The position numbers and the translations under genes were made by a program. Shown here piece after piece: positions 26,301-34,659 of a stretch of DNA of 64,000 bases. The first letter of the stretch is position 1. Each line of letters starts with the position of its first letter. The stretch spans positions 124,001 to 188,000 of the forward strand of contig CAXXVV010000004.1 of assembly GCA_963678305.2 (NCBI GenBank). The letters are read 5' to 3'. Source of the stretch: G963676655 sp963678305. Its GTDB lineage: Bacteria; Verrucomicrobiota; Lentisphaeria; Victivallales; Victivallaceae. The notes below the pieces were generated by a model, which did no database searches, was not told the DNA's origin, and saw only the letters and a program-made list of their open reading frames with translations.

Positions 26301-28722
26301 TATCCCCCGGTTCCGGGCGTTTGCTCCCAAGATACTTGATCCCCGCCAGAGTCGGATATTTGATCACAGGAACGCTCTTGTAACCGGAAGCGGAACCGCC
26401 GGACGGCGAATTTACCGTAACCATATATTGCGCCCGGTAATTGGAGCGGGCATTCCAGTCCGGCGCCGAAGTGGCGAACAATACCTCACCGCCGGTACTC
26501 AGGCTGGCGGAAGCCAGGCGGGCTCCCGTTATGACGCTTTTGACCGGAGTTGAAACCCGGAAACTGTAACCGGGATAAGCATCAGCGAAAAAATCAGTTT
26601 CAAAACAACTGACCTTCAATGCCGCCTTCCCTCCGGCCACCGGCGCGCCGAACAAGTATTCCCCAACGGCCTTGATCCGCAACGGCTCTTCCTGCTTGTA
26701 GTCACGTTCAGGAATTGATAAAGTGACCTTCATTTTGTCCGGGGTAAACTCGTCTACCAGGAACTTGTAACGGCCGAGTACCACCCCGCGCTGCCCCGGT
26801 AAACTAACCGTACAGTAATACCAACCGGTCCGGGCCGAAAACGGCAGTTTACATACCGCTTCACAACTGCCGTCATCTTTCAGTTCGATTGTAAATTTTT
26901 TGAAGACCACGCCGTCCGGACGCCTCACTGTCACCATAACCGGAAACCGTCCGGGAGATTTGACTCCAATACCACGGACAATGGTAAACAGATTCAGCGT
27001 TTCTCCGGGGCGGTACAGATCGCGCGGGGCATAAACAAATGCCTCATAACCCTGACGCGGATTTTGCATGCCCTCGACCTTGAATCCGGTCGTTGCCAAC
27101 TGATTGCCCGACAGTTTCAGCTCGCAAACGTCTTTCTCCCTGGTTACCCGAACCGTCAACGGCAGATCACCGGACTCGACTTTCCGGGCATCCATAACAA
27201 CCTGTCCTTTATCGCTTTTGCCTTGAGCCAGCAACTGATTCCGGGCAGTGAAGATTTGGACATCAGCCTTGTCAACCGGGCTTGAGTCGTCAATCTTATT
27301 CACGTAAACAAAAAACTGCTCCCCTGCCCGTTTGACCGTAACCCCGAGATTGGTCAGGATGATCCGGCGATGTCCGCCATACCAGTTGCCGGCAACTTTC
27401 GCGTAAATCTCATACACTCCGGGCTCTGGATCTTTCAGTACGCGGCGCAAATCAAGATACGAGACCACCGCCTGATCCGGAACGTCCTTAATCGTAAAGG
27501 TATGGGTAAAGACCTCTTTGCCGTACTTGTATCCGCGATTGCTCCAGTCATTCAAATACCAGACCGTATTGTTGGGATAAATCCGGCAAATCCGCACCTC
27601 CAGTTGCTTGACATCCGCAGTTCTTACCGGCACCAGCATCCCGCCGCCGGTCCGCAAAAAAAACTTATCCGCATCGACAAAATCCACCGAGGTCGATAAC
27701 CCCGGAAACAGTACCGTCCATGACACCTCTGATTTTAACGGATTGCAGCCGTTGCTCGCCAAACCTTTTTTCAAGGTAACGGTGTAATTAACATCGCCTG
27801 TAAAGTCTCCGCTGAGGTATATTCCGTTCCCGGTCTGCCTGGCGATTTTCCAGTTCACAGATGGCGTTATCGCCAAATATTTGTTTAATTCCTCCCGGTC
27901 AACCCGGTCGTTCAATTCCATTCTGAGGCCGCGACCGCAAAAAAAATCCCGCTTTGCGGTCAGCGCCGTTATCGCCAATTCCCGGTTCTTGAGCATTATC
28001 CGGCGCGTCACCGGATTCGCCAATTTGAAGTCCGGGTTTTCCGCCGGCATACCGGCGGCAATTCCAATATCCAGCGTCATTCCCTCTTTGACCGCCTCAA
28101 GTTTCAATGTATGCCGGGTTGAATACCCGTTTGATTTGACCTGACAATTTACCCCGGCGGCAGTGATCAAATATTTTTTTAAACCGGTTGCTGAACAAGG
28201 CGCATTAAACAGCAAAGTAACCTCGGCCGTATTCAACTTCCGATCAGCCCCGCTCTGATAAGCGTCCAGCAAAGCAAACTCATCCGTCTTCAAAATAAAT
28301 TTGCGTGACCCGCGATATCCGGTCCCGTCAAGACATTCCAGTCCCGGTCCGAATGTCAGTTCATATTTCCGTGCCGGCCTGATCCGGTATCTGCCGGACG
28401 CTTTATAGACCAGAGTCCTGGTTCCGGACCAGAATAACGGCAGCACTTTGCCGTGCTGCGTCAATGTCGCCGCGTCCAGTGCGGCAAATTTGCCTGCATC
28501 CGATCGATCAACCATTGCCCGCTTGAAGGTGATCCGCAGTCCTTTTCCACCTTCCAGCCAGGTGAAATCAGGCTCCTGCCGCGCCTGCTCAACCTCCTGC
28601 ATCCGACGCGATTCATTCTTTCGCAGCGCCTCCAACTGCGAACTTAAATTATAATATATTACGACCGTTCCGGCAAAAAACAGCACCGAAACCCAAAACC
28701 ATAAATTTTTTAAAGTATTCAT
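23362..28722 (-). CDS. bacterial alpha-2-macroglobulin with thioester (YfhM-like)
   Basis: 1786 aa periplasmic protease-trapping protein anchored by an N-terminal membrane segment (LWFWVSVLFFAGTVVIYYNL). Many macroglobulin-like beta domains follow (YRPGETLNLFTIVRGIG, VTVRRPDGVVFKKF). The MG/bait and A2M domains include LTLAMVDEGVCRLTAYKTPS, and a complete thioester motif GCLEQ lies in YPYGCLEQTTS (about residue 1336), so covalent trapping is possible. The alpha/alpha toroid follows (QLYNGGFAMWPRGRDDWEWG). Paired with PBP1C it is thought to protect the cell when the wall is breached. The gene ends in a 4-base overlap with pbpC. Confidence 0.95.
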   Translation of the reverse strand: MNTLKNLWFWVSVLFFAGTVVIYYNLSSQLEALRKNESRRMQEVEQARQEPDFTWLEGGKGLRITFKRAMVDRSDAGKFAALDAATLTQHGKVLPLFWSGTRTLVYKASGRYRIRPARKYELTFGPGLECLDGTGYRGSRKFILKTDEFALLDAYQSGADRKLNTAEVTLLFNAPCSATGLKKYLITAAGVNCQVKSNGYSTRHTLKLEAVKEGMTLDIGIAAGMPAENPDFKLANPVTRRIMLKNRELAITALTAKRDFFCGRGLRMELNDRVDREELNKYLAITPSVNWKIARQTGNGIYLSGDFTGDVNYTVTLKKGLASNGCNPLKSEVSWTVLFPGLSTSVDFVDADKFFLRTGGGMLVPVRTADVKQLEVRICRIYPNNTVWYLNDWSNRGYKYGKEVFTHTFTIKDVPDQAVVSYLDLRRVLKDPEPGVYEIYAKVAGNWYGGHRRIILTNLGVTVKRAGEQFFVYVNKIDDSSPVDKADVQIFTARNQLLAQGKSDKGQVVMDARKVESGDLPLTVRVTREKDVCELKLSGNQLATTGFKVEGMQNPRQGYEAFVYAPRDLYRPGETLNLFTIVRGIGVKSPGRFPVMVTVRRPDGVVFKKFTIELKDDGSCEAVCKLPFSARTGWYYCTVSLPGQRGVVLGRYKFLVDEFTPDKMKVTLSIPERDYKQEEPLRIKAVGEYLFGAPVAGGKAALKVSCFETDFFADAYPGYSFRVSTPVKSVITGARLASASLSTGGEVLFATSAPDWNARSNYRAQYMVTVNSPSGGSASGYKSVPVIKYPTLAGIKYLGSKRPEPGDTLQFGCVLLDARTRQRLESPLQLTVKRINYRWERQLKNGMVNYRRIEEITTVDNRTLAAGCGEFFFRPRQQGKFVFTVHDPASGHNADVELNCYRSYYDYLYNGQAGENNNLQRIAIKFDKTGYKHGDTMQLQLQTPVMGHGYVTVESNSVLDFYPFFADKPTVNLSIPVKTDYPYSFNVFAAVSRDSRLKSDFPWDFACGYTPVRLNHDSRTLNVQIEAPEKSLPGAEAEVKISVADIDGKPRAASLTLAMVDEGVCRLTAYKTPSPLDYFYAKRRLNVDTFSVYLGLMEDLTAAQVNQDNILYGGGGVLGRMLRIARPDERKVAQIWRSNIKTGADGVALIKVKQPRFTGQLRIMAVAFAGPCFGSGTAYVKVADPLTTLTNFPAFLAPGDQAAAPVTIFNNTGRKADVNLRIADDKYSMALAQGESQTVYQRLVAPSYPGRLRFDLRAALLNGGSSWQREIPVLVRSAHPPRVESVSGVFPAEAGVRSISIPGKWLKNSAQGTLTVSSVPGLELGDCLDYLVRYPYGCLEQTTSAAFCVLQAPELYQKMSPQVRNSARIKTYLQAGVDRILSMQLYNGGFAMWPRGRDDWEWGSIYAADFLLEAKKYGCQVPGNAIERMGEYLRGMRGHLDSELSAYALYVLSRAGKLKKSEMPGSPASVDNNTVSGLYAMALLNVGLRKAALKVVDAHIKPTRAARFITGGSLSSSIRDDAVALMVLLKMKPDSPEIVELVKRLSKYCRGRRYTTQDAAWVLRALALYNKTIASAPVDFKAEIWQSGKVLASFSSADAKNFVTLPVKADAGASLELRSRGRGRIYYRLAVAGIPAEAPVEKDRGIVVRRMILKTDGSKADLQDIRVGELYVVKITLSCRGQLDNLVINDLLPGCFTVENANLATRDNTAAGIFKNTLKPVRIEPRFDRYLIFCDSQYSIVKPVRTFYYAVRAAYRGRFKLPAISGTCMYDPDIYSCSSSGRIIVK

Positions 28723-29303
28723 TCGAAAAAAACTCTTCTGTTAAACCTTTCCTTCTTCAATATGACAATACCCGCCCCCAAAGATCCCGGACAATAATTT
28801 GTTTTTTGACTCAAAATACCTCCCTGCCGCCAACGCAAAAAACACGCCGTCGGCCCATAGTTAATATCTCTGACTCCGCCGCGAATCCGCCCGCGCATAA
28901 TAGTACAAAAAATTATAAAAGCGGTCGCCGCCAAACCCATTTTTCCAGAGTTATCAGCAGTAATGCACCAGTGAAAAAGAAGTGAATCTTCGTATTCCAG
29001 TGAAAAAATGGCCCCCACCATTTTTTTCGGAGAATGGGACGTAAAAAAACGTCATTCCTTAAGGAGTATTCTACCCCCTGCCAGCGTTTTTTCCAATCGA
29101 AAAATACGTTTTTTCCAAGTTTTTTTAGAAATTTGCAGAGACACGAAATATATTATCCCTGAACGAGCTTGGTCAAAACCAAATTAAGAATTTGTAAATT
29201 TGTGAATATTGGAAAAGGAACGCATCCCTTTTGTATAAACAGTTAACGCAACTCGCTAAAAATATCCTCCTCAAAAATGACAGGATATTACGAGTCAGAA
29301 CAT
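28723..29303. other. long intergenic region upstream of the alpha-2-macroglobulin gene
   Basis: About 580 bases with no convincing gene. A 100-codon leftward frame (28719-29021) overlaps the macroglobulin start but has no ribosome site or recognisable composition. Near 29036-29062 a GAATGGGACGT/ACGTCATTC-like imperfect hairpin is visible. The rest is AT-rich and presumably holds the promoter of the a2m-pbpC operon. Confidence 0.5.
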
Positions 29304-29325
29304 AAAAACAGTCACTGGCGACTGT
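29304..29325 (-). terminator. Rho-independent terminator after the pseudouridine synthase gene
   Basis: On the minus strand ACAGTC-GCCAGT-GACTGT (29308-29325) forms a 6-bp stem followed directly by TTTTTATG, 13 bases after the stop codon. Confidence 0.55.
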
Positions 29326-29338
29326 AAACCGATATGTT

Positions 29339-30046
29339 TCAGCGTTTTGGATTGCTGAGGGTCTCGGCTATCTCGGCTTTGCTCATCTCGCGCCAGCGGC
29401 CCGGTTTGAGATTGCCCAATTCCAATGAGCCGATTGCGCTCCGGCGCAACAGCTTAACCCTTTGCCCGGCGGCAGCGGCAAGACGACGTATTTCGCGCTT
29501 TTTACCTTCGTTCAATACAAACAGATAACGCCCTGCCCCAAGCCGGTCAATCCGGATCGGACGGAGTTTTTCTCCGGCATCGACAATGCCTTTGCGGATA
29601 CGCTCAAGTTGCTCAGGAGCAATATCCTGATATGTTTCAACATAATACTGTTTCAGAATACCGTTGCTCGGATGCGACAGTATATTGACATAATCGCCGT
29701 CATTGGAAAAAATGATCAGCCCCTCGCTGTCGCGGTCCAGCCGCCCGGCGGAAAAGAGTCTGACTCCGGGCAGCGTGATCAGGTCCACCGCCAGCCTGTC
29801 CGCGTGTGGATCTTCCGCTGTACACCAGTAGCCGGCCGGCTTGTTCAGCATCACATAAACTTTTTTTGCATGAGAAACCAGAAGCCCCTCAACTTCCACC
29901 CGGTCATCCGGGCCGATCCGGGTTCCGGGTTCAATAACGATTCGACCATTAACCGTAACAAGTCCTGCTTTGATCATTTCCGCGCATTTGCGACGTGCGG
30001 CCACGCCGCCGGTACTCAAATATTTTGTCAGATTCATATCACCCAT
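29339..30046 (-). CDS. RsuA/RluB-family rRNA pseudouridine synthase
   Basis: 235 aa. An N-terminal S4 RNA-binding domain (KYLSTGGVAARRKCAEMI, GLVTVNGRIV) is followed by the catalytic domain, with VYVMLNKPAGYWCT, the active-site block RLFSAGRLDRDSEGLIIFSNDG (catalytic Asp in GRLDRDS) and LNEGKKREIRRLAAAAG, all family hallmarks. It isomerises uridine in 16S or 23S rRNA; RsuA, RluB, RluE and RluF cannot be told apart by eye. A second in-frame ATG (30037) directly after GGGTGAT is an alternative start. Confidence 0.92.
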   Translation of the reverse strand: MGDMNLTKYLSTGGVAARRKCAEMIKAGLVTVNGRIVIEPGTRIGPDDRVEVEGLLVSHAKKVYVMLNKPAGYWCTAEDPHADRLAVDLITLPGVRLFSAGRLDRDSEGLIIFSNDGDYVNILSHPSNGILKQYYVETYQDIAPEQLERIRKGIVDAGEKLRPIRIDRLGAGRYLFVLNEGKKREIRRLAAAAGQRVKLLRRSAIGSLELGNLKPGRWREMSKAEIAETLSNPKR

Positions 30047-30223
30047 ATAAACTGTTTCTCTATCGTATTGTGTAGAAGCAAAACTTAGTGGTTAAAGCGG
30101 TAATTTTCAACCTTGAAAGCATAAAACCTAACACTTTGCTAATAAAAAATTGACCAACCGCACTTTTTGAGTTATATTAATAAGGGTAAGTTATAGTTCA
30201 AAAACAAAACTATTTCATGCGCG

Positions 30224-31282
30224 ATGTCAAAGAAGGGTTCAAAACACAAAAGTAAATTTCAGATATGGGCGGAGTTTGTTCCGTTCTGGCTGTTTCTAGA
30301 ACTTGTCAGGCTGATTCCCATGAAAATGGCATATCTGATAAGTTTCTCCATATTTCAACTGATGTTCCGTTTTGAGAGAAAACATCGCAACCGGGCAATT
30401 CAACATCTAATGCATGCCGGAGTAGCAAAAGACCAACAGGAAGCGATGGAAACCGCGAAACGGGTGTATAAAAACTTTTCCATGCTTCTGGTTGAGATTT
30501 TGAAACTCGACCAGTCGATTGATTTAAACAAGATTCAAGTAACCGGCAGCCAGGCCACCATTGCGGAAGTCTGCCGTGAAGACGTTGAAAAAAACATTCC
30601 GGTAATCATTGTCACCGCGCATTATGGCAACTGGGAGCTTGCAGCGACGGCCTGGGCCCGGCAATTCGGCATCCCGATGGTCTCGATCATGCGCGAATTC
30701 GCCAATCCGCTGATCGGAAAATATATTCTGAAAAGCCGCCAGTCTGAAGTCCACCAATGCGTCTATAAAGACGGCGGTATCCGGGCGCTGCTGAAAGCAC
30801 TGAGGGAGAACAAGACCGTCGCCATTCTGGCCGACCAGCACGCCGGCACCCATGAAGGCGTGGAAACAACATTTTTCGGTCAGCCCTGCCGCACCCATTC
30901 CTCACCGGCCCTGCTCCATTTGAAAACCGGCGTCCCGATCATGCCGGAAGTAACCAGAAGAAAACCGGAAGGCGGGTTTGAATTCGTCGTAGCCGACCTG
31001 ATCCGTTATACCCCGACCGACGACAAAGAGGGTGATATCCGGAAAGTAACTCAAATGTACACAACCGCGCTGGAAAAATTGATCAGCGAACAGCCCGATC
31101 AATGGATGTGGGTACACCGCCGCTGGCTCAACATCAACCGGAAAAATCACTGCGCGACCGGCGAACCTGACGCGACCGACAAAAGTAAAAAAGAAAGAAA
31201 AATTTTTAAATTATTCCACACCGGCACGTTGCCGGACTGGATCCAACGCAGGAGCGTTGGTCGCCGCTTACGGCGAAAGTAA
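30224..31282 (+). CDS. LpxL/HtrB-family lysophospholipid (lipid A) acyltransferase
   Basis: 352 aa. The membrane-proximal N-terminus (FVPFWLFLELVRLIPM) precedes the catalytic HX4-5(D/E) motif in VTAHYGNWELAA (about residue 130). Further matches are GIPMVSIMREFANP, LADQHAGTHEGVETTFFG (second conserved block with the H-x-G signature) and EQPDQWMWVHRRW near the end, which is very characteristic of LpxL/LpxM enzymes that add secondary acyl chains to lipid A. The last 15 or so codons (from LPDWIQRRS on) fall inside the dispersed hairpin repeat, so the natural C-terminus seems to have been replaced by repeat-derived sequence after RWLNI and a basic linker. Confidence 0.9.
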   Translation: MSKKGSKHKSKFQIWAEFVPFWLFLELVRLIPMKMAYLISFSIFQLMFRFERKHRNRAIQHLMHAGVAKDQQEAMETAKRVYKNFSMLLVEILKLDQSIDLNKIQVTGSQATIAEVCREDVEKNIPVIIVTAHYGNWELAATAWARQFGIPMVSIMREFANPLIGKYILKSRQSEVHQCVYKDGGIRALLKALRENKTVAILADQHAGTHEGVETTFFGQPCRTHSSPALLHLKTGVPIMPEVTRRKPEGGFEFVVADLIRYTPTDDKEGDIRKVTQMYTTALEKLISEQPDQWMWVHRRWLNINRKNHCATGEPDATDKSKKERKIFKLFHTGTLPDWIQRRSVGRRLRRK

Positions 31283-31416
31283 GTTACGCAATTTATTGCG
31301 TGTTAAGCAGTTCAGTTCGCACGGAGTGATGGTTTTGAAAAACGATTAAGAGTTTTTCAAAAGCGTTGAACGCAGGGCGTAATTCGCGGGAATTCGGCCT
31401 TGCCGACTTTTGTCGG
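31221..31416. repeat. intergenic chain of short hairpins, copy B
   Basis: Successive inverted repeats occupy about 200 bases: CCGGC/GCCGG (31221-31235), CCAACG/CGTTGG (31243-31260), TCGCCG/CGGCGA (31261-31276), ACGCAA/TTGCGT (31286-31301), TTTTGAAAAA/TTTTTCAAAA (31333-31362, loop CGATTAAGAG), GCGTT/AACGC (31363-31373), AATTC/GAATT (31381-31394) and GCCGAC/GTCGGT (31401-31416). Order and several sequence boxes match copy A at 15.7 kb. It overlaps the 3' end of the acyltransferase gene. Confidence 0.7.
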
Positions 31417-31544
31417 TCCCGTCGAACCGGTGGAAGCCCAATAATTTCTCCCATATTTTTTCTATCGCGACTTGAAAAAAACGAAAAGCAGATTATTTTA
31501 TAGGCCTTGACAGCGAGAAAGCAATCTTCTGTCGACCATTAAAT

Positions 31545-31621
31545 GGGGCATTAGCTCAGTTGGCTAGAGCACCACACTGGCAGTGTGGGGGTCATCGGTT
31601 CAAGTCCGATATGCTCCACCA
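31545..31621 (+). tRNA. tRNA-Ala (anticodon GGC)
   Basis: A 77-base cloverleaf: acceptor GGGGCAT/ATGCTCC, D arm with AGCTCAGTTGGCTAGAGC, anticodon stem CCACA/TGTGG with loop CTGGCAG (anticodon GGC, reading GCC), and T arm with GGTTCAAGTCC. The 3' CCA is encoded. A run of seven T follows directly, likely ending transcription. The base composition changes sharply right after it, so its 3' end is a natural insertion point for the accessory region. Confidence 0.97.
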
Positions 31622-32008
31622 TTTTTTTGCCCTGATTTCTGACTTTCAACCTCAAAACAACCATAAAAACGCATTCCTGTAGATTTTCTCTGTCAAGCCC
31701 TGACATCCCGTTTTCACCCGTTTCGTTACATCAAACGCATACAAAAAGCATACAGTTTTTTTGAGTTTGATTTGAGCTTAAGAAAAATACAAAAGAGGGA
31801 TTATTTTAATCAAAAAAAAGCCTTCCTTTCCTCCTCAAAAACATACGAGCATCCTGAGTTATCGTAACAAATCAAGAAACCAACCAACTCCATTTAGAAA
31901 TCGATCTTAATGATGTTCATTTGATCCGAAAATATTGATGATCTTAAAAACAAGTTAACCGAAGAACCACTTTATTGAAGTTTTCAAAACAGCATAAGTT
32001 TTATGTTT
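31622..32008. other. AT-rich gap between tRNA-Ala and the TIR operon
   Basis: About 390 bases with no gene, no integrase remnant I can defend and no obvious second copy of the tRNA 3' end. CGCATACAAAAAGCATACAG near 31736-31755 contains a short direct repeat (GCATACA) of the kind seen near recombination sites. Nothing else is identified. Confidence 0.45.
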
Positions 32009-32614
32009 TTAGGAGTTCGCCCTCCTCATAGGTCTACTTAGATCATAATTACAACCTGCTTTATCATTAAATGTTGCATCAATTAGAAAAGATAATTTAT
32101 TCGGATTTTCTTCAATTGTATTCCAAGCAACAACAGATATTTTTACACTTTCTTGCAAGAAATTGTCAATTATCCTAGCAGGCATGTAGGGGTATCTAGA
32201 TTCATATTCAGTTCTCGAATTAATTGTCGTCCAGTTTTCTATTTCAGGATGTACAATTATCTTTTCCTCTGCATGTGCCGCTCGACAAAGAGTACAACCC
32301 GTCGAAGGTAAATTAATAACGAGAATTCCGGATTTCTTGTTCACTTTCCCATTATACATACTTGAGTAAATTTCCCAGTCAAGATGTTTACGCTTCTTTG
32401 TTTCAGTTCCGACAAGTAAAATTGTTACAGTTGAATCTTTCAAATATTCATCTCTAATTAGTTCTCTAATTTGGGAGTCATCTAGACTGTCATCAATACC
32501 TCCGGTATCAACGGATTTGTTAATGAAAATATTGTGAGATTCGTTAATAGTTAAAAGTTTCTCTTTATACACCTGATCATTACCATGGTGGTAGCTAATG
32601 AATACTTTGTGCAT
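32009..32614 (-). CDS. ThsB-like TIR-domain protein (MTH538/DUF1863 type)
   Basis: 201 aa, matching the roughly 190-200 aa of Thoeris ThsB proteins. It starts HKVFISYHHGND (TIR box 1), then TVTILLVGTETKKRKHLDWEI, where the Glu of LDWEI (about E81) is the expected NADase catalytic residue. PARIIDNF and VAWNTIEENPNKL follow near the end. Known ThsB proteins sense infection and convert NAD+ into a cyclic ADP-ribose isomer that activates a SLOG-containing partner. A strong GGGGGAAAG ribosome site precedes the ATG. It is the last gene of the seven-gene leftward operon, 44 bases after the TIR-TIR-SLOG gene. Enzymatic activity is inferred from family. Confidence 0.87.
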   Translation of the reverse strand: MHKVFISYHHGNDQVYKEKLLTINESHNIFINKSVDTGGIDDSLDDSQIRELIRDEYLKDSTVTILLVGTETKKRKHLDWEIYSSMYNGKVNKKSGILVINLPSTGCTLCRAAHAEEKIIVHPEIENWTTINSRTEYESRYPYMPARIIDNFLQESVKISVVAWNTIEENPNKLSFLIDATFNDKAGCNYDLSRPMRRANS

Positions 32615-32658
32615 CTTTCCCCCTTTTTCTTCTATTGTTTATGTAGATAAAAAAATTT

Positions 32659-34650
32659 TTAAGGTAAAATGTTCCTGAGTCCTTGTAATATCAAAGATAT
32701 TGCTTCATCAATAAACTGAGTTTTGAATAATTGTATATTTTGATCTGGAGTTAATCCATTATTTTTAGAAATGCCATTCAGCCCCAAAGTTTTAATTCTA
32801 TCTACGATTGTGTTATAATCAATATCATCACAGGATTCGACCTTTGATATTTTGTCTATAAGCTCGCAATATGTGGACGTATGCTTGGTTTGCCAATCTA
32901 ATGTCAATTCTTCAGGAATGCTGTGAGTAAGTAATAAATCACAAACTCTAGATGTTACTCCTCCAAAACCTCCGATTAGAAATATAGGTTTGTTCAGTTG
33001 GATCGCTATATCAATTTCCTCCAAAACCCCAGGGTATTTACCTTTATATCCGGATAATTTTCCTCCAGCGCAAATGCGCACGTCGCATGCCGTAATCATT
33101 TCTTCGCGCATTTTTGTTAGACACAATCCCCAGATGAGATCAACGTTTTTAGGGGGCAAAAAAGATTGAATATCTTCAGCTTTTACTATATCATGTGGTT
33201 GTATTTCAATCATTTCTGCAACCCTGCTATACTTTGACTTCCACTTAAGAATAGCATCATTATCAGCTGTATAGATTGGAAAAGAAATAAAATTCTTTAC
33301 ATGAGGTATTTCAAATTTTAATATATCCTGTGCAATTATAGCTTCTTCGAATAGATATTCAGTGAAACCACTTGGACGAAGATCCCCTCCATAAGCGAGC
33401 GTTCCATTCGAATAAATAACATTCCTAGCAATGCATTGCGACAAGATGATAAGATGTCTTTGATCAAGCCCAATATTCAGTAACTCTTCATTCGCCGGAT
33501 CTGATATAGAAATACCTATAGATATATCTTTCAAATCAACATATTCTCTTGTTAAAGGAGTTGCGGCTCTAATCGAAAATGATTTCAAAAACATTAACTC
33601 ATCTTCATAAACAGGCGGGTCTGGATATAAAATTTCATCAACTTTTTTTTCGATTCTCCCATTTTCGCAAGAAAGTAATCTAGGTATATCAGATAGTTCA
33701 GGAGGTCTTGTCATTACAAGTGCATTATCAATATTTAAAGATTCTAACTTTAATTTATGGTAATTGTGGCGCAATGTTTCCAATAGAGCCATTTCTAAAA
33801 TACGATAAATATCTTTTTGAGGAATATTATCACTCGACTCAACCCGTGCAGATGGTGCATTCACAGAATGTGTGAATGTTCTATCCTCACAGTCCTTGAC
33901 ATGGTTGACAATCACCATTGGGCGTTGCTTGGTTTTTGCTATCACCACTTCTTTCTTACACCAATATCTTGATGAATAGCTATCTGAATGAATTGAAATC
34001 AAAGTAGATTCATTTAAATTCCCTTCAATTTCTTCATCAAAATAATGAGCAGGATGTATATCATGGGCATCAAAAAAGCGACGTAAAGAAGAATTATCTA
34101 TGAAATCTTTTAATTTCACTGCTAGATTAACGGCCCAGGAATCACTTTTGGCATGACTCAAAAATAATTTCAGTGCAGTCTCATCACCTAAAGCAGTTCC
34201 TCCTTGATTGAAACAAAATCTGAATATTTCATGGGATGTGCAAATGAAAAACATTTGTTCAATGAAATCATGGTCAAAATCATATAAACGAATGAAATTT
34301 GTTGTTTTATAATTTGCATTCAAATTGAAACCAAATTCAGAACTTAGAGCAATTGGTATGACATAATTACCATCACTACAAAAAGTATCATAATAATTTC
34401 TCCAACGATCATCACCTGTCACATGCACGCTGGAAAAGCAAAATATAACATTCTTTTCTGCATTTGATTCAATGGCTTCAGGAACACTGCCTTTTGAAGA
34501 TGTTCTAAAAAATACTGGCATATTCATACTACGGGAGAATGGATAGTCAATATCGCGTTGATATCTATTAAAAACATAATCAACTAGTGGTTGCACTACT
34601 TTTGAATCAAATGGATGCCAAACAAAATAAACTGCGATCGGAATCTTCAT
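32659..34650 (-). CDS. TIR-TIR-SLOG protein, predicted signal-sensing NADase effector
   Basis: 663 aa. Residues about 1-135 resemble a divergent TIR-like fold (AVYFVWHPFDSKV, NVIFCFSSVHVTG) without the usual WC-x-x-E. Residues about 160-280 are a clear TIR domain: LKLFLSHAKSDSWAV, TLISIHSDSYSSRYWCKKEVV, with E234 as catalytic candidate. Residues about 375-600 match a SLOG nucleotide-binding domain: GTLAYGGDLRPSGFTEYL (about 416-433), ACDVRICAGGKLSGYKGKYP (about 521-540) and PIFLIGGFGGV. In Thoeris ThsA a SLOG domain binds the TIR-made cADPR isomer and switches on a SIR2 NADase; here TIR replaces SIR2. GGAAG precedes the ATG, 9 bases after the Nmad2 stop. Sensor-effector role is inference. Confidence 0.8.
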   Translation of the reverse strand: MKIPIAVYFVWHPFDSKVVQPLVDYVFNRYQRDIDYPFSRSMNMPVFFRTSSKGSVPEAIESNAEKNVIFCFSSVHVTGDDRWRNYYDTFCSDGNYVIPIALSSEFGFNLNANYKTTNFIRLYDFDHDFIEQMFFICTSHEIFRFCFNQGGTALGDETALKLFLSHAKSDSWAVNLAVKLKDFIDNSSLRRFFDAHDIHPAHYFDEEIEGNLNESTLISIHSDSYSSRYWCKKEVVIAKTKQRPMVIVNHVKDCEDRTFTHSVNAPSARVESSDNIPQKDIYRILEMALLETLRHNYHKLKLESLNIDNALVMTRPPELSDIPRLLSCENGRIEKKVDEILYPDPPVYEDELMFLKSFSIRAATPLTREYVDLKDISIGISISDPANEELLNIGLDQRHLIILSQCIARNVIYSNGTLAYGGDLRPSGFTEYLFEEAIIAQDILKFEIPHVKNFISFPIYTADNDAILKWKSKYSRVAEMIEIQPHDIVKAEDIQSFLPPKNVDLIWGLCLTKMREEMITACDVRICAGGKLSGYKGKYPGVLEEIDIAIQLNKPIFLIGGFGGVTSRVCDLLLTHSIPEELTLDWQTKHTSTYCELIDKISKVESCDDIDYNTIVDRIKTLGLNGISKNNGLTPDQNIQLFKTQFIDEAISLILQGLRNILP

Positions 34651-34659
34651 TATTCTTCC

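Noticed and set aside
28719..29021. 100-codon leftward frame overlapping the alpha-2-macroglobulin start by 4 bases
   Set aside because: The overlap looks like coupling, but there is no ribosome site and no recognisable domain or signal, and the composition is unlike the neighbouring genes.
31622..32008. Possible integrase remnant next to tRNA-Ala
   Set aside because: The position is right, but no frame shows recombinase motifs, and no second copy of the tRNA end was found.
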